This document shows, one piece after another, positions 35,561-45,337 of a DNA stretch of 64,000 nt. The position numbers and the translations under genes were made by a program. The stretch comes from Herbaspirillum sp. meg3 (GTDB lineage Bacteria; Pseudomonadota; Gammaproteobacteria; Burkholderiales; Burkholderiaceae_D). Location: contig NZ_CP022736.1 in NCBI RefSeq assembly GCF_002257565.1, positions 3,968,001 through 4,032,000 on the forward strand, in the 5' to 3' direction. The notes below the pieces were generated by a model, which saw only the letters and a list, made by a program, of their open reading frames with translations, did no database searches and had not been told where the DNA came from. Positions within the stretch are counted from its first letter, which is position 1. Each line of letters opens with the position of its first letter.

Positions 35561-36223
35561 TTATAAAGCCGCGTACCAGCTGAGCACCTGCTTGACCGCT
35601 TCATCAGCTGTCATGTCGGAAGTATCCAGAAGATATGCCCCTTCCGCCGGCTTGAGAGGCGCAGACGCACGATTCATATCCCGTGCATCACGCTCCCTCA
35701 GATCCTTCGAGAGGTCTTCCATATTAGCAGGAAAACCCTTGTCAATCAATTGCTTATAGCGTCTTTGCGCTCTTGCTTCGACGCTGGCGGTCAAAAAGAC
35801 CTTCAGGGGAGCATGCGGAAAGATCACCGTACCCATGTCGCGACCATCCGCCACCAGGCCTGGTGCCTTGCGGAAACTCAGCTGCAAACCATACAGAGCA
35901 TGGCGAACCGTTGCCAGAACAGCAATTTTTGATGCGGTATTACCGACTTCTTCCGCGCGGATCGCCTGCGTCACATCTTCATTGGCGAGAAAAATATGAC
36001 CGCCGTCAAAATGGCAATGCAAGTGCTCTGCGCTCTTGGCAAGACCATGCTCGTCATTCATGGCAACACCGCGACGGATGGCGGACAAGGCTGTCAGCCG
36101 ATACAAGGCGCCGGAATCCAGATAGTGAAAGCCGAGATGCTGCGCCACTTTTTGCGCCACCGTACCCTTACCTGAAGCAGTCGGGCCGTCGATGGCTATA
36201 ACGGGAATAGTTGCCGCATTCAT
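35561..36223 (-). CDS. cmk: cytidylate kinase
   Basis: A 220-residue NMP kinase that phosphorylates CMP and dCMP. The P-loop is GPTASGKGT (13-21), and the D-RDMGT and RA.RRYKQ segments follow the usual Cmk pattern. It lies between aroA (71 bp upstream) and rpsA, as in the classical cmk-rpsA arrangement. Confidence 0.95.
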   Translation of the reverse strand: MNAATIPVIAIDGPTASGKGTVAQKVAQHLGFHYLDSGALYRLTALSAIRRGVAMNDEHGLAKSAEHLHCHFDGGHIFLANEDVTQAIRAEEVGNTASKIAVLATVRHALYGLQLSFRKAPGLVADGRDMGTVIFPHAPLKVFLTASVEARAQRRYKQLIDKGFPANMEDLSKDLRERDARDMNRASAPLKPAEGAYLLDTSDMTADEAVKQVLSWYAAL

Positions 36224-36294
36224 AGGAATCCCCGTTTCTTCATAAAATTTTCAATCACAGTGTTAATCACATTCTTAGTCAACATGACGACGCT

Positions 36295-37626
36295 TCAAAT
36301 CAGTGTCTGTTCGGCAATATGCTCGAACACCCGAAAATAGTCGGGGAAAGTCTTCGCCACGCATTTCGGATCATTGATACGTACGCGCGTGCCCTGGCGT
36401 GCTGCACCATCCAGCGAGGCCAGCGAAAAACACATCGCCATGCGGTGGTCGTCATAGGTATCGATAGTCGCAGGCGTCAACTGGGCGGGAGGCGTCACGC
36501 TCAGGTAGTCTTCACCCTCCTCCACGGTCGCACCAAGCTTGCGCAGCTCGGTCGCCATGGCGGCCAGACGATCGGTTTCTTTTACGCGCCAGCTGGCGAT
36601 GTTACGCAAAACGCTGGTGCCGTTGGCGTACAAGGCCGCCACGGCGATCGTCATGGCGGCGTCCGGGATGTGGTTGAAATCGGTATCGATGGCTTGCAGC
36701 ACGCCGTTGGACGACGCCTCAATCCAGTTGTCGCCCATGGTGATGGTCGCGCCCATCTGGCGCAGCGCTTCGACGAAACGCACATCGCCCTGAATACTGT
36801 CCTTGCCGACGCCTTCCACCCTGATCGGCCCGCCGGCAATCGCGCCAGCTGCCAGAAAGTAGGACGCGGATGACGCATCACCTTCAACATGAATCGTGCC
36901 CGGGCTCTGATAATGCTGCCCGGCGGCAACCGTGAACGATTGCCAGCCGTCGCGCTGAACGTCAATACCGAAGCGGCGCATCAGGTTCAAAGTAATTTCA
37001 ATGTAAGGCTTGGAAATCAGTTCGCCGATCACTTCGATCGTCATCGACTCCGTCTTGGCCATCAATGGCGCAGCCATCAACAGTGCCGTGAGGAATTGAC
37101 TGGATACGTTGCCACGCACCTTCATGCGATGTGCGTTGAGCATGCCGCGACGAATATGCAAAGGCGGATAGCCGGGGTTGCCGGTGTATTCGATCTGCAT
37201 ACCGACGTCGTTCAGGGCATCCACCAGATCACCGATCGGGCGCTCATGCATGCGCGCCACGCCGTGCAAAGTGTAGTCGCCGCCGATGACCGCCAATGCG
37301 GCCGTCAGCGGACGAATCGCGGTACCCGCATTCCCCATGAACAAATCCGCCTGGTGAACCGGCAATACGCCATCCACGCCGTGCACGATGTAGTCCTGCG
37401 TGCCGTCAATCTGCTCCCACTTGACGCCAAGCTGCTGCAAGGCCATGAGCATCACAAGCGTATCGTCGGATGCCAGCAGATCCATGATTTTGGTGGTGCC
37501 GCGCGACAAGGCCGCCAACAGCAGAATGCGATTGGAAATACTCTTGGAACCCGGCAATTTAACCGTACCCTGTACGTGAGCGACGGGTGCCAGATCGATG
37601 TGATGCGGATAGGAGGCTTGCTTCAT
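36295..37626 (-). CDS. aroA: 3-phosphoshikimate 1-carboxyvinyltransferase (EPSP synthase)
   Basis: A 443-residue enzyme of the shikimate pathway, joining PEP and shikimate 3-phosphate. The N-terminal LPGSKSISNRILLLAAL (24-40, K28 binds substrate) and the first EPSP signature LFMGNAGTAIRPLTAAL are present, as is the second, VKETDRLAAMATELRKLG. The GNAGTA glycine at the glyphosate-site loop is the standard glyphosate-sensitive type. It is part of the aromatic amino-acid block. Confidence 0.96.
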   Translation of the reverse strand: MKQASYPHHIDLAPVAHVQGTVKLPGSKSISNRILLLAALSRGTTKIMDLLASDDTLVMLMALQQLGVKWEQIDGTQDYIVHGVDGVLPVHQADLFMGNAGTAIRPLTAALAVIGGDYTLHGVARMHERPIGDLVDALNDVGMQIEYTGNPGYPPLHIRRGMLNAHRMKVRGNVSSQFLTALLMAAPLMAKTESMTIEVIGELISKPYIEITLNLMRRFGIDVQRDGWQSFTVAAGQHYQSPGTIHVEGDASSASYFLAAGAIAGGPIRVEGVGKDSIQGDVRFVEALRQMGATITMGDNWIEASSNGVLQAIDTDFNHIPDAAMTIAVAALYANGTSVLRNIASWRVKETDRLAAMATELRKLGATVEEGEDYLSVTPPAQLTPATIDTYDDHRMAMCFSLASLDGAARQGTRVRINDPKCVAKTFPDYFRVFEHIAEQTLI

Positions 37627-37768
37627 GAGAATTCGTGACTCACCAGGTTGATAGTGGATTGATACCGCTTGACAGTAGATTAATAGAAGACTGGCCCGGA
37701 ATTAGCTGCAGAGGAGCCGCGAAAGCAAGCACCGACCACTACCGCAACGCGAACAACTTGCAAGCCGC

Positions 37769-38665
37769 TCAGTCGCCGCCCTCTTTGTTTTGCCGTTCGG
37801 CAGTTTCGATCGCTACAGACCAATTGTGCCGCGCCTGCTGGGCATTTGCGTAAATTTTTTCCAGGCCGTCGCTATCGCGCTCAACCAGCATTTTGCGCAT
37901 GCGAATCAGCTGAACCAGATAGGCGTCCAGTTCGTGCAGCAAAGCGGCGCGATTGGCCAACGAAATATCGCGCCACATCTCCGGCGACGAACCGGCGATA
38001 CGCGTAAAGTCGCGGAAACCGCTGGCGGCGTATTGAAACAGAATCGGCGCATGCGGCTTCGATGCGATGTCGTCGACCAGTGCATAGGCCAGCAAGTGCG
38101 GCAGATGGCTGACCGAGGCAAAAACGGCGTCGTGCTCTTGCGGGCTCAGGCGATGAATCAGTGCGCCGCAGGCCTGCCAGGCTTGCGCCACACGCTCGAT
38201 ATCCTGCTCTGAGTTTTCCGGCAAAGAAGTGATCACCGTCTTCTTGCCCACGTACAAATCGGCCAAGGCGGCGTCCGGACCATTTTGCTCACGCCCGGCA
38301 ATCGGATGCCCCGGTACGAATTGCGCGATCTTGTCGCCAAACGCTTCGCGTGCCGCGGCAACGACATCGGCCTTGGTGCTGCCGGCATCTGTCACGATAG
38401 TACCCGGCTGCAAATGCGGCGCGATGCTTGCCAGAATCGTACCGGTCTGCGCGACCGGTGCCGCCAGCATGATCAGATCCGCGCCTTGCACCGCGTCGGC
38501 AACGTTGGTGCTCACCTCATCGATGATACCCAACTCCTTTGCGCGCAACAGCGATGTTTCGGTACGGCCGACACCGACCACATGCTCCACGGCACCCGCT
38601 TTTTTCAATGCCAGTGCAAACGAACCGCCGATCAGGCCGACGCCAAAGACAACAATTTTCTTCAC
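37769..38665 (-). CDS. tyrA: prephenate dehydrogenase
   Basis: A 298-residue NAD-dependent dehydrogenase making 4-hydroxyphenylpyruvate for tyrosine. The dinucleotide motif FGVGLIGGSFA begins at residue 7. The SSTKADV-like DAGSTKADVV and HPIAGREQNGPDAA segments are characteristic. It is 12 bp after hisC. No chorismate mutase or ACT domain is fused, so it is the monofunctional type. Confidence 0.94.
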   Translation of the reverse strand: MKKIVVFGVGLIGGSFALALKKAGAVEHVVGVGRTETSLLRAKELGIIDEVSTNVADAVQGADLIMLAAPVAQTGTILASIAPHLQPGTIVTDAGSTKADVVAAAREAFGDKIAQFVPGHPIAGREQNGPDAALADLYVGKKTVITSLPENSEQDIERVAQAWQACGALIHRLSPQEHDAVFASVSHLPHLLAYALVDDIASKPHAPILFQYAASGFRDFTRIAGSSPEMWRDISLANRAALLHELDAYLVQLIRMRKMLVERDSDGLEKIYANAQQARHNWSVAIETAERQNKEGGD

Positions 38666-38677
38666 TATGCTCAGCCT

Positions 38678-39784
38678 TCAGCCCAAAACGACTTTCAACG
38701 CGTCGATAAACGCAGCATTTTCTTCAGGCAGGCCAATGGTGATGCGCAGCCATTGCGGCAAGCCGTAGTTACCGACCGGACGCACGATGATGCCCTGCTT
38801 CAGTAACGCCAGATTAACGCGCGCACCGGCGCCGTCGTCATCGCCCACCTTGACCAGCACGAAGTTGCCGAACGACGGCACATACTTCAGTCCCAGCGTA
38901 TCGAAGGCCGTAATCAGTTGCTTGTAGCCCTGAGCATTGATCTCGGCGCTCTTTTGCAGGAATGCCTTGTCGTTAAGTGCAGCAACCGCAGCTGCCTGCG
39001 CCAGCGAATTGACATTGAACGGTTGACGGATGCGATTAAGCAAATCGGTCACGCCCGGCTGGGCGATGGCAAAACCAACGCGCAAACCGGCCAGGCCGTA
39101 AGCCTTGGACATAGTGCGCGAGACGATCAGATTCGGATAAGTACGCACCCAGTCGGTCGACTCATATTGCAGATCGGCTGACAGATATTCGTTGTAAGCC
39201 TCGTCGATCACGACAACGACATGCTGCGGCACCGCCTTCAGGAAGGCGTCCAGTTCTGCCGGCGGCAGGAAGGTGCCGGTCGGGTTGTTCGGATTGGCGA
39301 TATAGATCAGACGCGTGTCGTCAGCAATCGCTGCTGCCATGGCTTGCAAGTCGTGACCAAAATCCTTGGCCTTGACTTCAATTGCGCGCGCGCCGACTGC
39401 CTGGGTCGCCAGTGCGTAGACCAGGAAACCGTATTGCGCGTAGATCACCGACTGCTTCGGCTGCACGAAGGCATGAGCCGCCAGTTCCAGAATGTCGTTA
39501 CTGCCGTTGCCGAGCGTAATCCAGTCTTGCGGAACGTTGTATTTGGCGCTGATGGCCGCCTTCAGGTCAAAGCCGTTGGCATCCGGATAGCGGCCGATAT
39601 CGGCGACTGCCTGCTGCATGGCCAGCTTGGCCGACTCAGGCATGCCCAGCGGATTTTCGTTGGATGCCAGTTTGATGATCTTGCTTTCTTCCAGGCCGAA
39701 TTCACGCGCGACTTCGGCGATCGGCTTGCCTGCCTGGTAGGGCGCGAGCGCGCGCACATATTCCGGACCAAATTGTGTGGACAT
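38678..39784 (-). CDS. hisC: histidinol-phosphate/aromatic aminotransferase
   Basis: A 368-residue PLP-dependent aminotransferase of the HisC family. The PLP lysine is K227 in SRTMSKAYGLAGLR, with NPNNPTG at 164-170. In this aromatic operon it may also transaminate prephenate-derived keto acids to phenylalanine and tyrosine; genomic context suggests a broad-specificity HisC copy. It lies 18 bp after pheA. Confidence 0.93.
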   Translation of the reverse strand: MSTQFGPEYVRALAPYQAGKPIAEVAREFGLEESKIIKLASNENPLGMPESAKLAMQQAVADIGRYPDANGFDLKAAISAKYNVPQDWITLGNGSNDILELAAHAFVQPKQSVIYAQYGFLVYALATQAVGARAIEVKAKDFGHDLQAMAAAIADDTRLIYIANPNNPTGTFLPPAELDAFLKAVPQHVVVVIDEAYNEYLSADLQYESTDWVRTYPNLIVSRTMSKAYGLAGLRVGFAIAQPGVTDLLNRIRQPFNVNSLAQAAAVAALNDKAFLQKSAEINAQGYKQLITAFDTLGLKYVPSFGNFVLVKVGDDDGAGARVNLALLKQGIIVRPVGNYGLPQWLRITIGLPEENAAFIDALKVVLG

Positions 39785-39802
39785 AATGAACCTTCAGATG
39801 AC

Positions 39803-40876
39803 TTAAACGGTAAAAGGATAAGAGCCCAGCAGCTTGAAGAAAGCAGCGTTCTCTTTTAACTCGGCCAGCGCCTTGGCGACTTTTTCGTCTTGCTCGTGAC
39901 CTTCGAGGTCGACGTAGAAATAATATTCCCACGCCCCCATGCGCGCCGGACGCGACTCGAAGCGCGTCATCGACACACCGTGCCTGGCCAGCGGCGCCAG
40001 CAGGTTGTAAACCGCGCCGGCCTTGTTCGGCACCGACAGCACGATGGAGGTCTGATCACGCCCCGACGGCGCGGTTTGCAGGCGACCGATGACGGCAAAC
40101 CGCGTGCGATTGTGCGGATCGTCCTGAATATGCGCGTTGACGGTTTGCAGACTGTACTTCTGCCCGGCGATTTCACCAGCAATGGCGGCAACGGTGACAT
40201 CTTCGCCGGCCATGCGCGCCGCTTCGGCATTTGAAGCCACGGCTTGACGCTCAATAGACGGATAGTTCTGATTCAGCCATGCATTGCATTGCGCCAGCGC
40301 CTGCGAGTGTGCGCAGATGCGCGTGATGCCTTGCATGCCGCCATCTTTGGTCATCAGGCTGTGATGTACCGGAATCGAAATCTCGCCACTGATACGCAGC
40401 GTGGTTTGCAGCAACAGATCCAGCGTACGGTTGATTACGCCTTCGGAAGAATTCTCGATCGGCACCACGCCGAAATCGGCCGTACCGGCTTCAGCATCGC
40501 GGAACACTTCGTCGATCGAAACGCAAGGCAAGCCTTCCACAGCATGACCAAATTGCTGATACACGGCTTGTTCGCTGAAGGTGCCTTCCGGACCGAGATA
40601 AGCGACCACGACACGCTTTTCCAGTGCGCGGCAGGCCGACATGACTTCGCGGAAAATGGTTTGAATGTCTGTACCCAGCAGCGGCCCGGGATTACGCTCG
40701 GCAGCCTTGCGCAAGACCTGTGCTTCACGCTCGGGGCGAAACACCGGCGCATTGGTCTCGGCCTTTACGTGGCCGACTTCCTGCGCGACGCGAGCGCGCT
40801 GGTTCAGCAAATCAAGAATTTGCGCATCGATAGCGTCGATCTTCTGACGCAGGGGCAAGAGTTTATCGTCACTCAT
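39803..40876 (-). CDS. pheA: bifunctional chorismate mutase/prephenate dehydratase
   Basis: A 357-residue P-protein. The AroQ-type chorismate mutase lies at about 1-90 (LLPLRQKIDAIDAQILDLLNQRARVAQEVG). The prephenate dehydratase domain runs from about 92 to 275 (YLGPEGTFSEQAVYQQFG, with the ENSSEGVINRTLDLLL motif). A C-terminal ACT domain holds the phenylalanine-binding ESRPARMGAWEYYFYVDLEGH segment, so feedback inhibition by phenylalanine is expected. Two ATG codons occur in tandem (40879 and 40876). The upstream frame extends to a TTG and is ignored. It makes phenylpyruvate. Confidence 0.95.
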   Translation of the reverse strand: MSDDKLLPLRQKIDAIDAQILDLLNQRARVAQEVGHVKAETNAPVFRPEREAQVLRKAAERNPGPLLGTDIQTIFREVMSACRALEKRVVVAYLGPEGTFSEQAVYQQFGHAVEGLPCVSIDEVFRDAEAGTADFGVVPIENSSEGVINRTLDLLLQTTLRISGEISIPVHHSLMTKDGGMQGITRICAHSQALAQCNAWLNQNYPSIERQAVASNAEAARMAGEDVTVAAIAGEIAGQKYSLQTVNAHIQDDPHNRTRFAVIGRLQTAPSGRDQTSIVLSVPNKAGAVYNLLAPLARHGVSMTRFESRPARMGAWEYYFYVDLEGHEQDEKVAKALAELKENAAFFKLLGSYPFTV

Positions 40877-40942
40877 CATAGTTCTTTCTGATTCAGTCTT
40901 GTTCCGGCCGTTTGCAGGAAGTAGCTTCCCGTTCGGCTCTTG

Positions 40943-41047
40943 GAGAGCGGCTGACAAAGCGCCGGTGACAAGGCGCGCCGACGCAGACAGTGCGCTAGCA
41001 CGGCAAGGAGGCGCAACGCCGCCAGCGGTGCTTTGTCGGTCGCTCTC
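40943..41047. repeat. long imperfect inverted repeat between serC and pheA
   Basis: The 18-bp left arm GAGAGCGGCTGACAAAGC (40943-40960) pairs with GCTTTGTCGGTCGCTCTC (41030-41047), 16 of 18 positions. The 69-bp interior is GC-rich with further self-complementary pieces (GCGCGCC, GGCGC). It spans most of the gap between serC and pheA. There is no U-tract. It could be an mRNA stability or processing hairpin in a long operon, or a dispersed intergenic repeat. Confidence 0.6.
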
Positions 41048-42143
41048 AGCCGTGAGTTTGTTCGAAGTCGCGGAGATACCCTACCAGCGCCTCAACACCT
41101 TCAATCGGCATCGCGTTGTAGATCGATGCGCGCATGCCGCCGACCGACTTGTGGCCTTTCAGCTGCAGCAGACCGCGCTCTTTGGCGCCGGTCAGGAATA
41201 TCTCGTTCAATGCATCGTCATGCAAGAAAAACGGCACGTTCATGCGCGACCGGCAATCCTTGGCAATGCGTGTCTTATAAAATTCAGTGCTATCGAGATA
41301 GTTGTACAACAAGTCTGCCTTGGCGATGTTGCGACGCTCCATCTCAGGCACGCCGCCCTGGCGTTTGAGCCACTGGAACACCAGTCCGGCGATATAAATC
41401 GCGTAGGTTGGCGGTGTGTTGTACATGGAATCATTGTCGGCGACGATCTTCCAGTTGAACGCGGAAGGACAGATCGGCAAGGCATGGCCCAGCAAGTCTT
41501 CGCGCACGATAACGATGGTCAAGCCGGCGGGGCCGATATTCTTTTGCGCGCCACCGTAGATGACACCGTATTTGGAGACATCCACAGCCCGCGACAGGAT
41601 GTGCGAAGACATGTCGGCGACGATAGGAGCGTTGTCGGTATCGGCAGCGACGTCAGGCGTGAATTGGTACTCGACGCCGTCAATGGTTTCGTTGGTGCAC
41701 AGGTGAACGTAAGCGGCGTTGCGGGACAGCTTCCACGACGCGCGCGCAGGAATGCTGGCGAACTTCTCCGCCTCGGACGAGGCGGCGACGTTGACTTCGC
41801 AATAATGGCGCGCTTCCTTGATCGATTTGGTCGACCACGAGCCGGTGTTGATGTAATCGGCAACACCGGGCTTGCCGCGCAGAGCCGCCAGATTCATCGG
41901 AATGATGGCGTTCTCGGCGATGGCGCCACCTTGCAGGAACAGGATTTTGTAATTGGAAGGAACCGCAAACAGCTCGCGCATATCGCGCAATGCCGCTTCG
42001 ATAATCGACATGTATTCCTTGCCGCGATGACTCATTTCCATCACGGACATGCCACTACCGTGCCAGTCCAGCATTTCGTCAGCGGCTTGCTGCAATACTT
42101 CTTTCGGCAATACGGCTGGACCAGCGGAAAAATTGTAGACCAT
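41046..42143 (-). CDS. serC: phosphoserine aminotransferase
   Basis: A 365-residue PLP enzyme that transaminates 3-phosphohydroxypyruvate in serine synthesis and also serves pyridoxine synthesis. The PLP lysine is K201 in GGAQKNIGPAG. The N-terminal NFSAGPAVLP and the HRGKEY segment are standard. It is the first gene of the serC-pheA-hisC-tyrA-aroA-cmk-rpsA block, a well-known mixed-function gene order in proteobacteria. Confidence 0.96.
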   Translation of the reverse strand: MVYNFSAGPAVLPKEVLQQAADEMLDWHGSGMSVMEMSHRGKEYMSIIEAALRDMRELFAVPSNYKILFLQGGAIAENAIIPMNLAALRGKPGVADYINTGSWSTKSIKEARHYCEVNVAASSEAEKFASIPARASWKLSRNAAYVHLCTNETIDGVEYQFTPDVAADTDNAPIVADMSSHILSRAVDVSKYGVIYGGAQKNIGPAGLTIVIVREDLLGHALPICPSAFNWKIVADNDSMYNTPPTYAIYIAGLVFQWLKRQGGVPEMERRNIAKADLLYNYLDSTEFYKTRIAKDCRSRMNVPFFLHDDALNEIFLTGAKERGLLQLKGHKSVGGMRASIYNAMPIEGVEALVGYLRDFEQTHG

Positions 42144-42293
42144 GATCTAGGGTAGAAATAAGGAAGAGACGAAGCAACAATACAAGAACAGGATCAGAAA
42201 AAACAGGAACAGACGACAGAAGAAACCAGCGAAACACGCGGAACAAGTAGAACAAGCAGAGTGAACTGAACAAACACAACAGAATGACAGGAT

Positions 42294-42324
42294 GAAAATG
42301 ACCGGCCATCAGCCGGTCATTTTC
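42294..42324 (-). terminator. intrinsic terminator of gyrA
   Basis: Perfect 13-bp stem GAAAATGACCGGC / GCCGGTCATTTTC with loop CATCA. The T4 tract inside the stem's 3' arm serves leftward transcripts from gyrA. It lies 14 nt past the gyrA stop codon. Confidence 0.8.
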
Positions 42325-42337
42325 TGTTCAACCCTGA

Positions 42338-45010
42338 TTATTCCGCAGGTGCATCGCCTTCTCCGGCAGCTGCAGCACCGCCTTCGGAATCAACTGCGCC
42401 TTCGGCATCGTCTTCGAGCTTGTCTTCTTCAGCATCAGACTCAACCACACGCTGCAGACCGCTCAGCTTGGTGCCGTCTTCCACTGCAATCAGCGTCACG
42501 CCTTGTGTTGCACGTCCCATTTCGCGGATTTCCGCGACGCGGGTACGAATCAACACACCACCAGTCGTGATCAGCATGATTTCATCGCTGGCCTCAACCA
42601 ATGTCGCCGCGACGACCTTGCCGTTGCGTTCGCTGGTCTGGATCGCGATCATGCCCTTGGTGCCACGGCCGTGACGGGTATATTCGGTAATCGGCGTACG
42701 TTTGCCGAAGCCGTTTTCAGTCGCCGTCAGAACGGATTGCTGTTCATTCTCGGCAACCAGCAACGCGATAACCTGCTGACCTTCTTCCAGATTCATGCCG
42801 CGCACGCCGCGTGCCGTACGGCCCATCGGACGCACGTCGTTTTCGTCAAAGCGCACCGCCTTGCCGGAGTCGGAGAACAACATGACGTCGTGCTGTCCGT
42901 CAGTCAGCGCCGCACCGATCAGGAAGTCGCCCTCATCGAGGTCGACCGCAATGATGCCGGCCTTGCGTGGATTGCTGAAGTCGGACAACGGCGTCTTCTT
43001 GACAGTGCCGAGGCTGGTCGACATGAAGACATAACGGTCTTCCGGGAAAGTACGGTTCTCGCCGGAGACCGGCAGAATGACCGTGATTTTTTCTCCGTCT
43101 TGCAGCGGGAACATGTTGACGATCGGCTTGCCGCGCGAATTGCGCGATCCTTGCGGCACTTCCCACACCTTCAGCCAATACATGCGGCCACGGTTGGAGA
43201 AGCACAGGATGTAATCGTGCGTATTGGCGATGAACAGTTGGTCGATCCAGTCGTCGTCCTTGGTCGCCATGGCTTGCTTGCCGCGGCCGCCGCGTTTTTG
43301 CGCGCGGTATTCGGAAACTGGTTGCGACTTCATGTATCCCGTGTGCGACAAGGTCACGACCAGATCTTGCGGCGTGATGAGGTCTTCCGTGCCGAGGTCG
43401 GTGGCGTTGAGTTCAATGGTCGAACGACGCTCGTCCTTGGCGCCGATGCCGAAGTCGTTCTTGGCGGCGTTCAGTTCGTCGGTGATGATCGCAGTAACGC
43501 GAGCCGGCTTGGACAGAATATCCAGCAAGTCGGCGATCTGCTCCATGACTTCCTTGTACTCGTTGACGATCTTGTCTTGCTCCAGACCGGTCAGACGTTG
43601 CAGACGCATTTGCAGGATTTCCTGCGCCTGATCGTCCGACAGCTTGTACAGGCCGTCGTTTTGAATACCGTAATGCGTCGGCAGATTTTCCGGACGGAAG
43701 GCATTGATGCCGCCGGTGTTTTCGGCACCGGTACGGGACAACATTTCGCGTACAACGGAAGAATCCCAGGCGCGCGCCATCAGTTCTGTCTTCGCGATCG
43801 GCGGCGTTGGAGCCGCACGGATGATCGCGATGAAGTCATCGATATTGGCCAGCGCAACCGCCAGACCTTCCAGGACGTGACCACGCTCGCGCGCTTTGCG
43901 CAGTTCAAAAATAGTACGGCGTGTAACGACTTCACGACGGTGCGACAGGAAGCATTCCAGCATCTGCTTCAGGTTCAGCAGCTTCGGCTGACGATCCACC
44001 AGCGCCACCATGTTCATGCCGAAGGTGTCTTGCAATTGTGTCTGCTTATACAGATTGTTCAGCACGACTTCAGGCACTTCACCGCGCTTGAGCTCAATAA
44101 CGACGCGCATACCGGACTTGTCGGACTCGTCGCGCAGATCGGAAATACCGTCCAGCTTCTTGTCGCGAACCAGTTCAGCGATACGTTCCAGCAACGCCTT
44201 CTTGTTGACCTGATACGGCAGCTCGTCGACGATGATCGCAGTGCGGCCTTCGCGGCCGAACTCTTCGAAATGCGTCTTCGCGCGCATGACCACGCGACCA
44301 CGGCCGGTGCGATAACCATCGCGCACGCCGGAGACGCCATAGATGATGCCGCCCGTCGGGAAGTCCGGCGCGGGAATCAGCTCGATCAGCTCATCGATTG
44401 TGCAATTGGCGTTCGACAACACGTGCAGCGCGCCATTGATGACTTCGGTGATGTTGTGCGGAGGAATGTTCGTCGCCATACCCACCGCGATACCGGACGA
44501 ACCGTTAATCAGCAGATTGGGGATGCGAGTCGGCAGAACCGAAGGTTCTTTTTCCTTACCGTCGTAGTTGGGATCGAAATCGACAGTTTCTTTTTCGATA
44601 TCGGCCAGCAGCTCGTTGGCAATCTTGTCGAGGCGGCACTCGGTGTAACGCATCGCCGCAGCGCCGTCACCGTCGATCGAGCCGAAGTTTCCCTGGCCAT
44701 CGACCAGCATGTAGCGCAGCGAAAAATCCTGCGCCATACGCACCAGCGTGTCGTAAATCGAAGCGTCGCCGTGCGGGTGATACTTACCCATGACTTCACC
44801 GACCACACGCGCACACTTCACAAACGGGCGGTTCCAGACATTGTTCATCTCGTGCATGGCAAACAGCACGCGGCGATGCACCGGCTTCAGGCCGTCACGC
44901 ACGTCCGGCAGAGCACGACCCACGATTACGCTCATCGCGTAGTCGAGGTAGCTCTTGCGCATCTCTTCTTCAAGGGAAATGGGGATGGTTTCTTTGGCGA
45001 ATTGATCCAT
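42338..45010 (-). CDS. gyrA: DNA gyrase subunit A
   Basis: An 890-residue type II topoisomerase subunit. Catalytic Tyr122 is in RYTE, with the N-terminal breakage-reunion domain, then the C-terminal beta-pinwheel with the GyrA box (QKRGGRGK, near residue 560). The last 40 residues are strongly acidic (EDKLEDDAEGAVDSEG). The quinolone pocket reads GDASIYD, so position 83 is Ala and 87 is Asp; E. coli has Ser83. ATG 45010 is chosen over an upstream TTG. The gene is monocistronic with its own terminator, next to serC. Confidence 0.97.
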   Translation of the reverse strand: MDQFAKETIPISLEEEMRKSYLDYAMSVIVGRALPDVRDGLKPVHRRVLFAMHEMNNVWNRPFVKCARVVGEVMGKYHPHGDASIYDTLVRMAQDFSLRYMLVDGQGNFGSIDGDGAAAMRYTECRLDKIANELLADIEKETVDFDPNYDGKEKEPSVLPTRIPNLLINGSSGIAVGMATNIPPHNITEVINGALHVLSNANCTIDELIELIPAPDFPTGGIIYGVSGVRDGYRTGRGRVVMRAKTHFEEFGREGRTAIIVDELPYQVNKKALLERIAELVRDKKLDGISDLRDESDKSGMRVVIELKRGEVPEVVLNNLYKQTQLQDTFGMNMVALVDRQPKLLNLKQMLECFLSHRREVVTRRTIFELRKARERGHVLEGLAVALANIDDFIAIIRAAPTPPIAKTELMARAWDSSVVREMLSRTGAENTGGINAFRPENLPTHYGIQNDGLYKLSDDQAQEILQMRLQRLTGLEQDKIVNEYKEVMEQIADLLDILSKPARVTAIITDELNAAKNDFGIGAKDERRSTIELNATDLGTEDLITPQDLVVTLSHTGYMKSQPVSEYRAQKRGGRGKQAMATKDDDWIDQLFIANTHDYILCFSNRGRMYWLKVWEVPQGSRNSRGKPIVNMFPLQDGEKITVILPVSGENRTFPEDRYVFMSTSLGTVKKTPLSDFSNPRKAGIIAVDLDEGDFLIGAALTDGQHDVMLFSDSGKAVRFDENDVRPMGRTARGVRGMNLEEGQQVIALLVAENEQQSVLTATENGFGKRTPITEYTRHGRGTKGMIAIQTSERNGKVVAATLVEASDEIMLITTGGVLIRTRVAEIREMGRATQGVTLIAVEDGTKLSGLQRVVESDAEEDKLEDDAEGAVDSEGGAAAAGEGDAPAE

Positions 45011-45337
45011 TGGCAAGTCGAAAGGTATTGATCTTGGTTGTTAAATCAGACCCGCAACAGCATGGCTAAAACATCCATAGCGGGTAGCGACTTTAAACCA
45101 AGCATTCTAGCACGCCGAGCCTTAGTGCCACCGGTTTTAGCTCTGCGGCAATATGCAGCGCCCGGCATAAACAATTGCAGACAAGGCGACGATTATGATT
45201 AAAATGCGAGCCTTCTTTAGAAAAATTGCTATTTAATGCAAACAGGTATTTTTCCGCAAAGCAAAATTGGCGCTTAGATCGCCTCCTTGGTGCAGTTCCC
45301 AAAGTAATTCGCGCCCCGCCTCAACATACTAACTAAT
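45011..45337. other. divergent gap between gyrA and OmpA-like gene
   Basis: A 327-bp gap with the promoters of gyrA (leftward) and the first OmpA-like gene (rightward). The part from 45190 to 45260 is AT-rich and could hold the core promoter. There is no strong Shine-Dalgarno before the ATG at 45338. No other gene or hairpin is evident. Confidence 0.5.

Noticed and set aside
42503..45031. 842-codon open frame antisense to gyrA
   Set aside because: It mirrors gyrA exactly on the opposite strand. GC-rich codon bias of the real gene keeps the antisense frame open. The translation shows no family features, and gyrA is certain.
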